Shown here in pieces: positions 1 through 9,200 of a stretch of DNA of 64,000 nucleotides (positions are counted from its first letter, which is position 1; each line of letters begins with the position of its first letter). The stretch lies in assembly GCF_900106075.1 (NCBI RefSeq), contig NZ_LT629794.1:2687501-2751500 (forward strand). The letters run 5' to 3'. The notes below the pieces were generated by a model that was given only the letters and a program-made list of their open reading frames with translations, searched no databases and was not told where the DNA came from. This DNA comes from Polaribacter sp. Hel1_33_78. GTDB taxonomy: Bacteria; Bacteroidota; Bacteroidia; Flavobacteriales; Flavobacteriaceae. Both the position numbers and the translations under genes were made by a program.

Positions 1-868
1 TGATAACTCCGAGCATTATTTTGAGTAACCTCTAATAAAATGAACTTCTTTTTTATTTGTTTTCATCCTTTATGTATGAACGGTCATTACTAGTTAAAAA
101 GAGCTTTATAATATGTCACTAATGCCACTCCTCACCTGCTCAGGTATTCGCGAAACTATTATCAAATAGGCACACTGCATAAATTATGTAATCCACAAAT
201 CATACTTTACATTTCTCTTAATATTTATTTTTGATATAAATAAATTGCAGATAAAACGAGCTCATATAAACAATACAATTTCTTTTTTGTGTAGCGAGTT
301 ATTGATATTCTTAATCTCCCAAACTGACTTATTATTTTTAAAGTTTAACAAGCATAGATATATACTATTTTTGCGGAAATCCGCAGTTTTAAGAGCGGTT
401 TACTGCTAGCTTTTAATTATTTAACAAATTATCTTTGATAAAAAATTTGTTAAGTGAGGTATTCAATTACAGAATACCAAAAATTAGTGAAGGCTAAAAA
501 CTTGAAGAATCAGAACTATTTATTGCGTTATAGTAGTCATTAAAAGTTACTTAAAACAATAGCGCAAAGCTGCTCTAGAATTCACTTAAACAAGAATCAT
601 ACATGACCTAAATCAGGTTTGATATTTATACCAACATATCTGTTTACTTTCAAATTAATTGAAAAAAATACAAACTTTTATGAGCATTGAAAATCACCTA
701 TATCCGGAGACATCTGACTATAAATTAGTAGTTGGCTTTATCTGTTATTAGTTAAAGATTATTTTATAAAAATTCAACCTTTCAAAGAGTAGAGGCTAGA
801 AACTACTATAAAAAACGGGGAAAATTCCGAAAATCCAAAGAGTAGGATAATCAAGTATTATAATTATT
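1..868. other. Long intergenic region without a recognisable gene
   Basis: No open reading frame with coding character was found on either strand in these 868 bases. The composition is very AT-rich with scattered stops. A -7-like TATTTTTG lies at 366-373, directly before a short GCGGAAATCCGC palindrome at 372-383. TGACCTAAATCA at 604-615 resembles the palindromes described at 18775-25750, but no good -7 box sits at the expected distance. The 3' part probably holds the promoter and leader of the T9SS gene at 869. It may also contain decayed coding sequence that I could not identify. Confidence 0.5.
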
Positions 869-2998
869 ATGAAAAAAGAAAATTTTTTAAAAATTGCGCT
901 TACCTTAACACTATGTCTACCATTTCACAAAATTTGTGCACAATCTGTTGTTATTACAACCATTGTTGACGGCACATTAGCCGATAGCCCATGCACAAGC
1001 GATGATAATGGCTCATTACCAAGATTTATTGAACTGTATGTGAGTGGCACAATTGATTTCCAAGGTTATGATTTAGATGTAGAATTAAATGGGCCTAATT
1101 CTAGCTCTGGAGACTGGGTATCAAAAAACATTTCAGATTTAGGTACAATTACAAACCAATTTGTTTATCTGATAAAAAAAACTGACACAACAAGTTTTGA
1201 GGCTGTTTTCCCTGATAAAACCAAAATAGGAATTAGCTTAGGCACCATTAATGGCAATGATTCTTTTAGAGTAGAGGACCCTAATGGAAATATTATTGAC
1301 ATATTTGGTAACCCAAGCGAAATTACAGACTCTTCTTTTTTTGGAACTTGGAGTTATAAAGATAGTTATGCAAAAAGAAAAAATGGTAAAATAGCGAATG
1401 CAGGTAACTTTAATAAAGACGATTTCTTTTATGCGGGAGAAAATGCCCTGGATGGTGCAGATTGCAATTCTTTAGCAAATGCTGTTAATTTAGGCTCTTA
1501 TATTGCATGGACTGGAGCAACGAATAATGCATGGACAAACGCTACAAACTGGAATATTGAAACTATTCCAGAAGCGTCTGATGATATTGTTATTCCAAAT
1601 GGTTTAACTAATTATCCAACAGTATTCAGTGGAACTTCAATAACAGCAAATAGTATTACTATTGAGTCAGGAGGAACTTTAATAGCAGAGGGCACTTCTA
1701 CAGTTACTGGAGATATTACTTACAATAGAAATTTACCTACTGCAGATTCATGGTATCTTGTTTCGTCTCCTGTTGATGGGGAAACCATTACTGACTTAAT
1801 ATCTAATCATACTTTTATAACTAGTTCTAATAATGTAAGTATAGGAATAGCCCCTTATGACAACTCTCAGACGTCTACGACAAGCGGATGGTCTTATCAA
1901 ACTAATAATTCTACTGGTAATTTAGAAAATGCTCAAGGATATTCAATACAGTTGGAAGAAGTAGGCAATCTTTCTTTTACAGGTGCGCTGAGAACGGATG
2001 ATACAAATGCTAGCGTTGCTCTTGTGCAAAATGCCACAAATGGGAATAACTATAATTTGATGGGTAACCCTTATACTTCTTATATAAATAGTTCGACTTT
2101 CTTAAATACACAATCTTCAGATTTAGAATCAACTTTTTACATTTGGAACGGAACCTCATATGATACAAAAACGACAGGGACAAGCCCTGATTTTATGATT
2201 GCCCCAGGACAAGGCTTTTTTGTTGAAGCTAAAACTAGTAATCCAGTAACTTTTATAGAATCTAATCAAAGTCATAATTCAATAGATACCTTTCAAAAAA
2301 GTGATTCAAAACCAGAAATTAAATTAAATCTTACAGATGGTAAAAATAACAGAACTGCAGAAATATATTATATAGCTGAAACGAGTACTGGTTTTGACAC
2401 CGGTTATGATGGAAAATTATTTGGCGGAGTTTCTAATTCCTTTGCCATTTATTCTCAATTAATTTCAGATAATAATGGTAATAATTACGCAATTCAGTCT
2501 TTACCAAATTTTGATTATGAGAACATGATTATCCCTATTGGTGTCAATGCCGCTAAAGGTCTTGAAATTAACTTTACTGCTGAAATTCTTAACTTACCTC
2601 CAGACCTAAAAGTATATCTTGAAGATAAAGAAAACAATACATATACAACATTGGGTGGAGATAATAACCACAAAATTTCTTTAACAAAAGATTTAAGCGG
2701 AATAGGTAGATTCTATATACATACTTCTAAAAAATCAATTTTAAATGTGCAAGATTTAGCTTTAGAAAATGTAAGTATTTTCCAAGCTAACAGAGCAACT
2801 TTAACTATTGTTGGTTTGTATCATGGAAAAATAAATATAAAATTATATAATCTACTTGGTCAGCAAGTTTTAAACAATTCGTTTGAAGGAAATGGTCTGA
2901 ATAATATTAGATTATCAAATATTAACAGTGGCATTTACCTTGTTCATTTAACAACGCAAACAGGCGCCATTAACAAAAAAATAAGCATCCAATATTAA
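869..2998 (+). CDS. T9SS type A sorting domain-containing surface protein
   Basis: This 709-residue protein is predicted to be exported and attached to the surface or secreted by the type IX system. Residues 1-24 form a Sec signal peptide ending in CAQ. Residues 26 to about 150 resemble a lamin-tail/LTD-like beta domain (RFIELYVSGTIDFQGYDLDVEL). The middle is a repetitive beta-rich region with NAWTNATNW and a GNPYTSYI motif typical of flavobacterial adhesin-like proteins. The last 76 or so residues, from about 634, are a T9SS type A C-terminal domain (LYNLLGQQV, then SGIYLVHLTTQTG, then KKISIQY). Its stop lies 18 bp before the small peptide gene at 3017, so the two are probably cotranscribed with the PqqD/HprK-like gene. 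The role is unknown; it could be the export partner or the surface target of that peptide system. Confidence 0.85.
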   Translation: MKKENFLKIALTLTLCLPFHKICAQSVVITTIVDGTLADSPCTSDDNGSLPRFIELYVSGTIDFQGYDLDVELNGPNSSSGDWVSKNISDLGTITNQFVYLIKKTDTTSFEAVFPDKTKIGISLGTINGNDSFRVEDPNGNIIDIFGNPSEITDSSFFGTWSYKDSYAKRKNGKIANAGNFNKDDFFYAGENALDGADCNSLANAVNLGSYIAWTGATNNAWTNATNWNIETIPEASDDIVIPNGLTNYPTVFSGTSITANSITIESGGTLIAEGTSTVTGDITYNRNLPTADSWYLVSSPVDGETITDLISNHTFITSSNNVSIGIAPYDNSQTSTTSGWSYQTNNSTGNLENAQGYSIQLEEVGNLSFTGALRTDDTNASVALVQNATNGNNYNLMGNPYTSYINSSTFLNTQSSDLESTFYIWNGTSYDTKTTGTSPDFMIAPGQGFFVEAKTSNPVTFIESNQSHNSIDTFQKSDSKPEIKLNLTDGKNNRTAEIYYIAETSTGFDTGYDGKLFGGVSNSFAIYSQLISDNNGNNYAIQSLPNFDYENMIIPIGVNAAKGLEINFTAEILNLPPDLKVYLEDKENNTYTTLGGDNNHKISLTKDLSGIGRFYIHTSKKSILNVQDLALENVSIFQANRATLTIVGLYHGKINIKLYNLLGQQVLNNSFEGNGLNNIRLSNINSGIYLVHLTTQTGAINKKISIQY

Positions 2999-3016
2999 TA
3001 AAGACCTGTATGAGAC

Positions 3017-3187
3017 ATGAAAAATCAAAAAAACACTAAAAACGAAGAAATTACTCGTAAAGATGCTATTAAAATAATAGGTAATTACAGTAAATATGCA
3101 GCTTTAACTGCATTGGGAACATACTTCATCTTAAATCCACAAAAGGCTCAGGCAGCAAGTCTTGGGGATCCAGGAACTGGATTTTAA
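3017..3187 (+). CDS. 56-aa putative precursor peptide with a Tat/Sec-like leader and short C-terminal core
   Basis: I do not recognise a named family. The ORF is intact, ATG to TAA, 56 codons. Residues 1-19 are hydrophilic and end in TRKDAIK, resembling a Tat-type TRREALK motif with one arginine replaced. A hydrophobic stretch (about 27-39, YAALTALGTYFIL) follows, then NPQKAQA, a classic AxA signal peptidase site. Cleavage after residue 46 would release the 10-mer ASLGDPGTGF, which has Ser48 and Thr54 as possible modification sites. It sits 18 bp after the T9SS gene and 79 bp before a PqqD/HprK-like fusion gene. PqqD-type domains bind leader peptides of ribosomally made modified peptides, and HprK-like kinases phosphorylate some of them. 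The precursor role is therefore inferred from context and architecture. Confidence 0.65.
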   Translation: MKNQKNTKNEEITRKDAIKIIGNYSKYAALTALGTYFILNPQKAQAASLGDPGTGF

Positions 3188-3266
3188 AAAAATATTTATA
3201 AAAATACTTCGAATTTTAAATCATTTTTTTATGCGAATAAGTACAAAATAACTACTTTTATCCTGT

Positions 3267-4403
3267 ATGAAGGAAACGACAGTACTCTATAAATATTTTG
3301 ACGAAAAAACCATTTCCTGGTTTAAAGATAAAAACGAATATGTAGTTTTAGAAAATACTGCAGCTGCTATTTTAAAGAAAATAAACAGCGGGATACCAGT
3401 TAATGAAATTGCTAAAACTCTTTCAAAAGAATTGGAGATTCCTATAGAAAAATCTGTAGATTTTATTTTAGAACTTGAAAAAAAATTCTTTACAGAAAAA
3501 CAGTCTGAAAACATTGAAATGGCAAATGATTTTAGAAATATTAAAAGACCCAAAAATTTTGAGTTTATAAAGTATTATAAAATCAACAACATTATTTTCA
3601 AAATTTCATTTTTAAGCGACAAAGAACTTTCTTTCGTACACCCAAAATTTGCTCATTTAGTGATGGAGGAGGTCACTGAATTTCAAAATGAGTTTGAGGT
3701 TTTCATCAATCACAACTATATTTTTCTGTATGTAAATAACACATTTATTGGCTCTTGGAGCCCAGAGAATCTTCATTATTTCCAAGGAAAATTCTCAATG
3801 GAATTGATTCAAAAGATTCATCAAAAAGAAGAAAAAGAATGGATGGGGGTTTTTCACGCATCAGCAGTTAGCGATGGTAAGAAGGCAATACTGTTTCTAG
3901 GTGATTCTGGTAATGGAAAAAGTACTTCTTTAGCCATCTTGCAAGCAAATGGCTTCACATGCTTAGCAGACGATTTTGTTCCTGTAGATGTAAAAAAACA
4001 AAAAGTGTACAGTTTCCCTGCGGCTATTTCCATAAAAAAAAGTAGTTTAGAAACTTTATTACCTATGTATCCTGAATTAGAAAGTTCTGCTGAATATCAT
4101 TTTAAAAGATTACATAAAATTGTCCGTTATTTGAAACCTAATAATGATGATTTCTTTGCAAACTTACCTTGTAATGATTTGATTTTTATAAAGTACCAAA
4201 AAGATGCTACCTTAGTTTGTAATAGAATTTCGAAAATTGATGCATTTCAGCAATTAGTACCCGATTCTTGGCTTTCTCCAATAACAGAAAATGCTCAAAT
4301 ATTTTTAGATTGGTTTGAAAACTTAAATTGCTACCAACTTGTGTATTCTAATAATGCAGAAATGATAGAAACTGTTTCTACAATATTTAAGAATGACCTA
4401 TAA
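3267..4403 (+). CDS. PqqD-like (RRE) and HPr-kinase-like fusion protein
   Basis: This 378-residue protein appears to join two modules. Residues 1-80 resemble a PqqD/RRE winged-helix domain (EYVVLENTAAAILKKI, then PVNEIAKTL), the leader-peptide recognition fold of RiPP pathways. Residues about 90-378 resemble HPr serine kinase/phosphorylase: a Walker A loop GDSGNGKST at 212-220, a preceding HASA histidine at 197, and LADDFVPV (Asp235, Asp236) after the P-loop. HprK-like kinases are known tailoring enzymes in some lasso-peptide clusters, where they phosphorylate the peptide. The gene lies 79 bp after the 56-aa peptide, and its stop overlaps the start of a disrupted nucleotidyltransferase (ATGACCTATAA). 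Its likely task is to bind and phosphorylate a peptide such as the 3017 product. The domain calls are good; the substrate is inferred. Confidence 0.75.
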   Translation: MKETTVLYKYFDEKTISWFKDKNEYVVLENTAAAILKKINSGIPVNEIAKTLSKELEIPIEKSVDFILELEKKFFTEKQSENIEMANDFRNIKRPKNFEFIKYYKINNIIFKISFLSDKELSFVHPKFAHLVMEEVTEFQNEFEVFINHNYIFLYVNNTFIGSWSPENLHYFQGKFSMELIQKIHQKEEKEWMGVFHASAVSDGKKAILFLGDSGNGKSTSLAILQANGFTCLADDFVPVDVKKQKVYSFPAAISIKKSSLETLLPMYPELESSAEYHFKRLHKIVRYLKPNNDDFFANLPCNDLIFIKYQKDATLVCNRISKIDAFQQLVPDSWLSPITENAQIFLDWFENLNCYQLVYSNNAEMIETVSTIFKNDL

Positions 4404-4726
4404 AGAAGCTTTATTTTTTTATAAGAAAATGTTTAACTATTTCGTTGGAAGCAAAAAATAGAAAAGAAATTGAAAGAGAATTAAAATCAGGAAATATAGA
4501 TTGGGATGCTGTTGTAAAAGTAAGTACTGCTCAATATGTATTCCCCGCATTATATTGTAATTTAAATAGAGCAGCTTTTCTACATTATTTACCAGAGGAA
4601 TTAGTAAATTATATGATTCACAAATCTATGTTGAACAGAGAACATAGAAAATGGTTAATTCTAAGAACAACATATAATGACTTGCATAAAGAAAAACTAG
4701 TTCAATTAGGTTTTAAAAAAACCTAA
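4393..4726 (+). pseudogene. Disrupted nucleotidyltransferase-family gene (frameshift, shortened)
   Basis: An ATG at 4393 overlaps the stop of the kinase gene and reads MTYKEALFF, but after a run of seven T (4414-4420) the frame hits TAG at once. Removing one T restores FIRKCLTISLEAKNRKEIE and then an open frame to 4726. The restored N-terminus (NIDWDAVVKVSTAQYVFPALYCNL, broken here as motifs around residues 33-58) looks like the nucleotidyltransferase family (NTP_transf_5-like) found beside PqqD/HprK genes in peptide clusters. The family is normally some 350 residues long; only about 110 remain. The last 28 residues (HRKWLILRTTYNDLHKEKL) may be the original C-terminus, which would mean an internal deletion. 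The surviving ORF could only start at a TTG at 4445. It meets mpl tail to tail with a 4-bp overlap. Confidence 0.65.
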
Positions 4727-6075
4727 ACCAAACGCTTAACTTCTTCAAAATCTAGACCTCCATAATTGCCAGAACTCATTAAAACCACAGCAGATTTTTC
4801 TAAGTCCTGTTTCAATAAAAACTGTTTGAATTCTTTCGGATTTGTATAAATAATCAAATCATCTCTTTCAAAAGCACTCGCTATTTGTTGTTCCGTAACC
4901 TCTTCTAATTGTTTAATTTTTACAGCATCTGGAGAATAAAAAACAACCGCCTTATCCGCAAAATCTAATGCCCCTTTATATTCTGATAAAAATTCAGCAT
5001 TTAGGCTAGAATAGGTATGTAATTCTAAACAAGCTAAAACTGTTCTTTCAGAATATTGTTCTTTTACCGCCTTTGTCGTTGCTGCTACTTTACTTGGTGA
5101 ATGTGCAAAATCCTTAAAAATTACAGTTGACTGGCTTTCTACAATCTTTTCCAAACGCTTACTTGCTCCGTTAAAACTTGCAATAGCCTCATAAAAATCA
5201 TCTTCATCAATTCCCATGTGCTGGCAGACCCATTTCGCACCTGCTAAATTTTGCAAGTTATGTTTACCAAAAATTTCTAGAGGCAAATCTCCTTCTGAAG
5301 TTTCTAGATAGGTAATTCCGTTTTCTATAAAATGATCTGGAGTTTTATATGGATATTTTTTAATATGATTTTCTGAAGATTCAACAACCTCTTTTACCTG
5401 TTCATCTTCTATATTGTACACCATACTTCCTCCATTGATCATGGAATCTGTAAAGATTCTAAACTGTTCTACATAATTTTCAAACGTAGGAAACACATTG
5501 ATATGATCCCAAGCAATACCGCTTAACAAAGCAATATTTGGTTTATACAAGTGAAATTTCGGACGCATGTCAATTGGCGAACTCAAGTATTCATCCCCTT
5601 CCAAGACAATAAAATCATTTTCTTCTGTTAAATGAACCATGGTTTCAAAACCTTCTAATTGCGCACCAACCATGTAATCAACTTTTTTATCGTGATAATT
5701 TAATACATGTAAAATCATTGAAGTAATCGTAGTTTTTCCGTGAGAGCCACCAATTACAACGCGTGTTTTATCTTTCGATTGTTGATATAAAAATTCTGGA
5801 TATGAATAAATTTTCAATCCTAATGCTTGGGCTTTTAACAATTCTAGATTGTCCTTCTTTGCATGCATGCCTAAAATAATAACATCTAACTCTGATGAAA
5901 TCTTCTCTGGAAACCATCCAAATTCTTTAGGAAGTAAACCGTATTTCTCTAATCTAGATTTTGATGGATTATGAATTGCGTCATCACTTCCAGAAACTTG
6001 GTATCCTTTTTGGTGTAAAGCAATTGCTAAATTGTGCATTGCACTTCCTCCAATAGCAATAAAATGAATGTTCAT
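4723..6075 (-). CDS. mpl: UDP-N-acetylmuramate:L-Ala-gamma-D-Glu-meso-DAP ligase
   Basis: Mpl recycles cell-wall peptide by joining the tripeptide L-Ala-gamma-D-Glu-meso-DAP to UDP-MurNAc in the cytoplasm, using ATP. The 450-residue protein has the Mur ligase order: an N-terminal Rossmann domain (HFIAIGGSAMHNLA, residues 4-17), the ATP loop GGSHGKTT at 109-116, a central domain with EGDEYLSS and WDHINVFPT, and a C-terminal domain with DFAHSP and KAVVFYSPDAV. The HFIAIGGSAM start and missing MurC features favour Mpl over MurC. Length is normal for the family. It is convergent with the broken nucleotidyltransferase gene and appears to be monocistronic. Its presence implies peptidoglycan turnover and recycling in this organism. 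Confidence 0.93.
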   Translation of the reverse strand: MNIHFIAIGGSAMHNLAIALHQKGYQVSGSDDAIHNPSKSRLEKYGLLPKEFGWFPEKISSELDVIILGMHAKKDNLELLKAQALGLKIYSYPEFLYQQSKDKTRVVIGGSHGKTTITSMILHVLNYHDKKVDYMVGAQLEGFETMVHLTEENDFIVLEGDEYLSSPIDMRPKFHLYKPNIALLSGIAWDHINVFPTFENYVEQFRIFTDSMINGGSMVYNIEDEQVKEVVESSENHIKKYPYKTPDHFIENGITYLETSEGDLPLEIFGKHNLQNLAGAKWVCQHMGIDEDDFYEAIASFNGASKRLEKIVESQSTVIFKDFAHSPSKVAATTKAVKEQYSERTVLACLELHTYSSLNAEFLSEYKGALDFADKAVVFYSPDAVKIKQLEEVTEQQIASAFERDDLIIYTNPKEFKQFLLKQDLEKSAVVLMSSGNYGGLDFEEVKRLV

Positions 6076-6245
6076 ATAAAAGAATTATAAAAAGTAAAAA
6101 TACAAAAGCTTTCTGCAATATTAATTATCTTTAGAACGAAACTCGATTAAAAACTAGGTTTAAGAACTCAAAAGATCTATTTACTAAATATAGCCCGTTT
6201 TACAAACGGATGAAAGCGCATTTTGGTAATACAAATCTATTAATT

Positions 6246-9200
6246 ATGAAAAAAATTACAGCAACTTTATTAATGATTATCTTCTTTACTTTAATCATGA
6301 ATGCACAAAATGATTTTAAAGACCTTTGGCTGAAAGTTGAGCAATTTGAGGCAGATGGTTTACCAAAATCCGCATTACAAATTGTGCAAGAAATCTCTAT
6401 AAAATCAGATAAAGAAAATAATAATCCCCAAATTATAAAATCACTTTTTTATAAAAGTAAATTTTCTTTAAAACTAGAGGAAGATGCTAAGCTAAGAGTT
6501 ATAAACAACTTTAAAAAACAAATTTCTATAAGTAAATTCCCAACAAAAAATATTTTACAGAATATTTTAGCAAATCTATATTGGCAATACTTTAAAGAGA
6601 ATTTATACAAATTCTACAATAGAACAAAAGTCGAATACAAGATTGACTCAGCTGATTTTAGAACTTGGGATATAAATACCTTATTTAAAGAAATTCACAC
6701 TTATTTTGATACTTCTTTGATGCACCCGGAACAACTTCAGCATATTAAAATTGAAGAATTTGCTGATATTTTACAAATCAATAAAGAATCTAGCATTTAT
6801 AGACCAACACTCTATGATTTTTTAGCGAATAATGCTTTACAATTTTATAAATCTTCAGAAAATTCAATTACAAAACCGTCTTATAAATTTGTGATAAATA
6901 ATGCTTCATTTTTAAAGGACGCACATACTTATTCTAAATTAAACATAACTTCAAAAGATAGTCTCTCTTTGCAATTAAACGCACTTAAACTATATCAAAA
7001 CCTTATTGATTTTCACCTCAAAGAAAATAATAAAAATGCACTTTCAGAAATTGATATCCAAAGATTAAACTTTGTATTCAAACATTCAAATTTCAATGAA
7101 AAAGAACCCATCCTACTAAATACTTTACAAACTTCTAAGAAAGAAATTACAAACCATAGCGCTAGTGGTTTATATGCTTTTGAAATTGCGAATTTGTTCA
7201 AAAAACAAGCGAACTTAAATACATCTGAAACCAAAAAAACTAGATTTAAAAACGAAAAAGCAATTGTTATTTGTAATGAAGTAATCAATAAGTATCCAAG
7301 CAGTTTCGGAGCTAAAAAGTGTCGTATTTTAAAATCTCAAATTGAAGAAAAAACGCTTTTTATAAAAGCTGAAGCATATATACCCATCGGAAAAAATTCG
7401 AGAGTATTAATTACTTATAAAAATCTTGATACATTATTTTTTTCGAGCTATAAAATCAATCTAAAACAACAATTAACATTTAATAAATTGTACAAATTAG
7501 AAGAGAAAAAAGCTTTTCTAAATAAGCTTGAAAAAAGTAAAACTTGGCAACATCAATTAAGAAATGACCACGATTATTTACAACACACAACAGAAGTAAT
7601 TGTTCCAAAATTTGACAATGGAATTTATTTAATTCTTGCTTCAGATACTCAAGATTTAAAAAAGAATTCTATGTTTGGGGTCTCTTATATTCAAGCAACT
7701 AATTTAAGTTTAGTCGAAAATACTTTTGAAGGAAAGTATAATTATCAAATTGTACACAGAAATACAGGAGAACCCATAAAAAATGCAAACATACATCTTA
7801 AAAGTGCCTATAAACAAAAAGGTGTATCAATAGATAAAAAATTAATTACAGACAAAAACGGGTTTGCTTATTTTAAAAGTAAAGATTATTACAGAGATGT
7901 TTTAATTTCAGTAACAACGAAGGATGATAGTGCCCATTTCGAAAATCATAATTTATACAATCAAAGTAATCAGAAGAAGCATCATACCGAGGAAATTACA
8001 TTGGTTAAATCTTTTATTTTTACCGATAGAAGCATTTATAGACCTGGGCAAACGATCTATTTTAAAGCAATTGTAATTAAAAAACAAGGTAACAAATCTG
8101 AAGTTTTTAAAAATGAATATGTTGAAGTTATTTTAAAAGATGTAAATAATCAAGAAGTCAAAAAAATAGATTTAAAGCTGAACGAATTTGGATCTGTTGC
8201 TGGTGAATTTATAATTCCAAATAATGGCTTAACGGGTGAATACTCAATAACCTCAAAACTACAAAATACAAATTCTGAGGAATTAGGCTTTACCTTTGAT
8301 AAGTATTTCTTTTCTGTCGAAGAATACAAAAGGCCAAAATTTGAAACTAAATTTAATCCTACAGAAAAAAGTTTTAAAATCAACGATATTATTACGATTA
8401 AAGGTTTTGCAAAAACTTTTTCAGGTGCTAATATTACAGATGCAAAAGTGGTATATAGGGTTTATAGAAAAGCACAATATCCAAACTGGTATTCTTGGTA
8501 CAGACCAAATCCTATAAGTGAAACTCAAGAAATTACAAACGGAGAAAGTAGCACAGATACATCAGGAAATTTTGAAATAAAATTTAAAGCCATTCCTGAT
8601 GAAAATGTTTTAAAAGAAAATCTCCCCGTTTTTAATTACGAAATCACAGCGAATGTTACAGATATTAATGGAGAGACTAGAAGTGCATCAACTATTGTAA
8701 AAGTCGGGTATCACACTTTAATCGCAACTATTTATACACAAGATAAGATTGATAAAAACAAAAAAGAGACCGCTTTAAAAATTGATACTAAAAACTTAAA
8801 TGATGAGTTTGTAACAGCCAAAGGAAGTATCAAAATTTATAAATTAAAATCACCTAAAAACCCTCTTAGAAAAAGACCTTGGCCTACTCCTGATTATCAA
8901 GATATTTCAGAAAATACCTTCAGAACTTTATTTCCACATGACGCCTATACAGATAATGAAAGTGATGAAAATAAATGGAAAAAAGTAGAGCTAGTTTTCA
9001 GTATAAACTTTGACACATCAATCTCTAAAGAAATTATTCTAAAAAATACTAAAAACTGGATTTCCGGAAAATACATGGTTGTTTTAAATAGCAAAGATAA
9101 GTTTGGCCAAGAAGTAAAAGATGAAAAAAGGTTTACCCTCTTCTCATCAAAAGAGAAAAAAATTCCAGATAACAAATTGTTTTTTATCAATACAAATAAA

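Noticed and set aside
372..383. GCGGAAATCCGC as a terminator or operator
   Set aside because: The dyad is short, has no T run and no gene on either side to assign it to.
680..751. 23-codon ORF in the left intergenic region (MSIENHLYPETSDYKL start)
   Set aside because: It looks protein-like but is very short, has no neighbouring frame that continues it, and matches no family I know. Chance or an unidentifiable remnant.
4445..4726. A 93-aa gene starting at TTG 4445
   Set aside because: The coding signal clearly continues upstream through a frameshift to the ATG at 4393, so it is better described as part of a broken gene.
6210..6245. Start of the macroglobulin at 6210
   Set aside because: The 12 extra residues precede a complete signal peptide beginning at 6246, which would be unusual; 6246 was chosen.
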